The notes beneath the pieces are model-generated. The model was not told the DNA's origin and ran no database searches. It saw only the letters and a program-made list of their open reading frames with translations. Position numbers and translations under genes: made by a program. Positions 61,501-64,000 of a DNA stretch of 64,000 bases are shown here, in pieces (position 1 is the first letter of the stretch; each line of letters opens with the position of its first letter). This DNA comes from Strix aluco (taxonomy: Eukaryota > Chordata > Aves > Strigiformes > Strigidae), in the NCBI RefSeq assembly GCF_031877795.1, contig NC_133958.1:4092001-4156000 (forward strand), read 5' to 3'.

Positions 61501-63733
61501 ACTGTGTTGAGATTTTGACTCACAGTTTGATTCAACAAAGCACCTTTAGTCTACGCTTCTTATGTGTTTACCTTTAATTAACAGAATCTGGTATCGGTTT
61601 AAAGTTGAACAAACAAAACTACACTTTCCTGGACTGAAGCCTTAAAATTGTGCCAATTCACATTATGTGCTACAGGTATTGCATCGAAACGTATCACAAT
61701 TCCTTGTCAGAAGAATTTAATTTTTCTTTTTCCTAGATAAAAATCCCTAATAATTTTTCATTTGGTTTTAAAACGCGTCTCTGATCTATTTCAGCCTCTG
61801 CATATATTTCTTAGTTCTGCATTCCATTAACTGGACTGTGTGTACAAGTGTTTATAGGCCTAGTGGTATGATTCTGAAAAAGGCCGATGTCAAGAGGAGG
61901 TTAGCCTGTGAAAGGACTGCCGGGTAGGTCCCAGCGGATTTTTCTTGCAAGTGTTTAATTATTGCAAGAAGAAAGCCCACGTTAAAAACGCAGACTTTGG
62001 CTTTTGGCTACAATGAAACAATTAAAACTCAAGATTTTAGCCGCCCACAAAAGCCAAATGTTCAATCTTCAGTTGAAATAGGAAAATATGAACCAGAAAT
62101 GAGTATTTCCAGATGTGGTTACAGATACTTTGTGTTTCCTAGTTTTAACTGCTTTCCCACTTTCGTAATTCTAAACTTTGTGTCAACCTTAATTCATAAA
62201 ATGGGAGGATTTAAGGCCAAATTCAGTCCTGGCAAAGTATGCAACTCCTCTGGAATCAGCAGAGTTAGACCCCAGATAAATCAGACCCTCTCCCATTTAA
62301 CTTTTGCACTTCATTTCATATGACTGGAACACATCTGAGAAGAATTAAATGTGTTTTAACACCATCCATTCAGTATATGGAAATAAGCAATATATTTTGT
62401 GCTGGGAATACCAACATTAGATGCTGGGAATAAACAGCTTAAGTTAAACATCACAAAAAAAGGAAGAACGTACACCGTTCAACTGAAGTCAACTGAATAA
62501 ACCTGCGTAGGAAATACTGCTTTTTTCCTGTAATACATGCTCTTACTGCAAGACTCCAAAGACAAATTATTTGCTGGAAAGAGAAATCCTCATTTGCCTT
62601 ACCATTTGATATTAATAGAATGGAGAAATGCTAGCTCATTTGCTTTTCTTTGTTACTTCCACCGTTCATTGGGCTGACCAAGCACCTCAATGCCCCCACG
62701 AGGTAGGATCATGTTATTATCACCACTGTAAATGAGGCCCAAAAGAGCTGGATCATTCATCTCTGTGGCAACACACAGCACTAAAACTAAACACTAAAGA
62801 TCTGGGGGTTTTCCACCTTGCAGTCTAATGGAAATCTCTTTTCTCCTCTTTTTTGAGCTCTGAACAGGCAGATACAGCTACAGAACGCACTATGTCTGAG
62901 TAACAGCTGAAAATTGAACTTGAATCTCCCATGTTTCAAGCCAGATCTTCCAACATTGCAGAGGTCAACAGACTGAGGCAGAGATAAATGTGAAAAAGAC
63001 CTTTTCATAGTTGGTATATCCCCCCATGACCGCGGGGTCCACAATCCCATTCAGGAGCATAGAGAGAGGATGTACAGGAAGACTCCGGTCCCAGACATGC
63101 TGCTGGACAATGTTGCTGATTTTCTCATTGGTTAGCTCCATCGTTTCTATGGCGTTCTCCAAGGGGCTGACCTCTTCCTGACAGAAAGAAGAAACAGAAT
63201 AAACCTTCATTCACCTCCATGAAATATGAAGTTAAGTAATGCCTCGTATATGAATGGCAACCCAATAGTTTCCAGCAGAGGATTTTGGATCCCCTGGGCT
63301 AACTAGCTTGCAATCTGGAGATGAATGCAAGAATGATTCTACAACTTAACCTGAAGGAACAACAGTTTAGGACTTGGCTGGGGAGTATGTTACAGAAATA
63401 ACCACTCTCCTAAGCATTATATAGTCGATGTAGAACTTTGCGGCCTTGGGTAGAGCTGTCTGCAAAATGGCATAAAAAGACAAGCACATCAAAAAAGATA
63501 CACATTTGCTTTTATCTGAAGCAGAAGTTATTGGTGTGCCATATCCAGGAGTGGAAGGACTAGTAGCCCTAACTGTCACAAGACTCTTTACTTCATGAAA
63601 GGCCACGGGGGGGGCGGATGAGACTCAGCCCATATGCAGAACTCACCGTTGTAACCTGTTTGACTTCAAACCACTTGAGGATGCCTGGAAAAGAATACGC
63701 TGTCGTGTAGGTTGTCCTTTCTATCCACATATT
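52599..63733 (-). CDS. DOCK5: DOCK5, C-terminal 395 residues (nine last coding exons; gene runs off the right edge)
   Basis: DOCK5 is a large Rac guanine-nucleotide exchange factor of the DOCK180 group; its DHR2 domain catalyses exchange and its proline-rich tail binds SH3 adaptors. Exons in gene order: 63647-63733, 63001-63177, 60866-60949, 59964-60101, 59689-59855, 58718-58895, 56250-56388, 54648-54763, 52599-52700. All join in phase. The first three exons are the end of DHR2 ([56 protein letters not shown]). The next carries the helical stretch ending [13 protein letters not shown]. Then come a serine-rich segment with [13 protein letters not shown], a basic linker ([13 protein letters not shown]) and a proline-rich tail ([30 protein letters not shown]). 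The stop is TGA at 52599-52601. Human DOCK5 shares these landmarks in the same order. About 1475 N-terminal residues are expected outside the window. Confidence 0.97.
52701..54647. other. DOCK5 last intron
   Basis: About 1.9 kb of unique-looking intronic sequence between the last two coding exons. No repeat, RNA gene or further exon is recognised. Confidence 0.6.
54764..58717. other. DOCK5 introns flanking the 56250-56388 exon
   Basis: Two introns of 1.5 and 2.3 kb. No additional exon or repeat is confidently seen. Antisense open frames overlap the start of the next exon (58718) but lack features of a gene. Confidence 0.55.
59130..59225 (+). repeat. MIR-like SINE in a DOCK5 intron
   Basis: GCTGTGTGACCTTGAGCAAG followed by TCACCTAAACTCCCTGGTTC and CACAGATGCAAAT is a clear match to the MIR core (TGTGTGACCTTGGGCAAGTC, then ACTTAACCTCTCTG, then ATCTGTAAAA). 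Confidence 0.7.
59460..59600 (+). repeat. Second MIR-like SINE in the same DOCK5 intron
   Basis: GTGGGTTCAATTCCCAGAAC, then GCTGTGCCTCAAACTCCCTC, then TCTGTAAAATGCAGTAACAA follow the order of MIR (GGGTTCAAATCC, GCCTCAGTTTCC, TCTGTAAAATGGG). It ends about 90 bases before the exon at 59689. Confidence 0.6.
62200..62290. repeat. Fossil amniote repeat in a DOCK5 intron
   Basis: AAATTCAGTCCTGGCAAAGT, CAACTCCTCTGGAATCAGCA and GAGTTAGACCCCAGATAAAT resemble the old amniote repeat that usually reads CAACTCCATTGAAGTCAATG, GAGTTACACC. Diverged; no family name assigned. Confidence 0.4.
62675..62770 (-). repeat. MIR-like SINE (reverse orientation) in a DOCK5 intron
   Basis: CACGAGGTAGGATCATGTTA then TTATCACCACTGTAAATGAG matches the reverse complement of the MIR 3' region (GAGGTAGGTATTATTATCCC, then CATTTTACAGATGAGG). 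Confidence 0.55.
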
Positions 63734-64000
63734 CTAGTTAGAGAAGGAAAAAAATTCCAGGATGTAAGGAAAATATCAGTCTTGCAATTCAATTCTCTTC
63801 CACGGTAGAGCATGGAACCAGGCTTCCAGCACTACCTGGCAGAACTTACACAATGATTTTCACCTTCACTAACTGGGATGGAAGCCAGTGTTTTTGGCAA
63901 GAAATAACCACCTCTATTTAAATGGTACCAACATCTCCAGCAGCAGGCTGTTACCCTCCATGGGGACCACTATCAGCAGGACTGAGATCACGGTGTACAT
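63734..64000. other. DOCK5 intronic sequence at the window edge
   Basis: The next upstream DOCK5 exon is not recognisable in these 267 bases; neither strand gives a DHR2-like peptide bounded by splice sites. It should lie beyond the right edge. Confidence 0.6.

Larger units (their letters stand above)
60950..63000. other. DOCK5 intron with fossil repeats
   Basis: A 2.05 kb intron between the exons at 63001 and 60866. Two old repeats (62200-62290 and 62675-62770) are listed separately. The rest shows nothing recognisable. Confidence 0.55.

Noticed and set aside
1-64000. Retroviral, LTR, Polinton, CRISPR, tRNA or rRNA signals
   Set aside because: No long terminal repeats, viral domains, spaced repeats or RNA gene signatures were recognised.

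Overview
This is a vertebrate nuclear window, most likely from a bird. Every gene has GT-AG introns. GNRH1 encodes the [10 protein letters not shown] decapeptide (the Gln8 form of birds, crocodilians and turtles). The genes are compact and the few recognisable repeats are old CR1 and MIR-like fragments. I infer a bird rather than a turtle or crocodile from the short introns and sparse CR1; I cannot name the species.

Layout, left to right. 1-17985 is gene-free flank beyond the 3' end of CDCA2. It holds scattered fossil repeats and one AT-rich block that looks like a conserved regulatory element. 17986-29285 (minus) is CDCA2/Repo-Man, with 14 coding exons and a reconstructed protein of 1069 residues. 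29850-31320 is a CpG island that acts as a divergent promoter for CDCA2 (minus) and KCTD9 (plus). 30694-37454 (plus) is KCTD9, complete in 12 exons and 389 residues. 42348-45880 (plus) is GNRH1: a TATA box, a predicted non-coding first exon, three coding exons giving a 92-residue precursor, and a poly(A) signal. 52599-63733 (minus) holds the last nine coding exons of DOCK5 (395 C-terminal residues); the rest of the gene lies beyond the right edge.

The order and orientations match the human 8p21 block DOCK5-GNRH1-KCTD9-CDCA2, as I recall it. The four genes are not a pathway. CDCA2 is a mitotic chromatin scaffold for protein phosphatase 1, KCTD9 a BTB/pentapeptide-repeat adaptor, GNRH1 the reproductive releasing hormone, and DOCK5 a Rac exchange factor. 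The clearest links are the CpG-island promoter shared by CDCA2 and KCTD9, and GNRH1 and DOCK5 meeting tail to tail.

I saw no prokaryotic system, CRISPR array, retrovirus or intact transposon. The most interesting signal is a pair of exon-encoded RVxF-type phosphatase-docking modules in CDCA2. Next come a CDE/CHR-like cell-cycle element in the shared promoter and old amniote repeats that can still be recognised.
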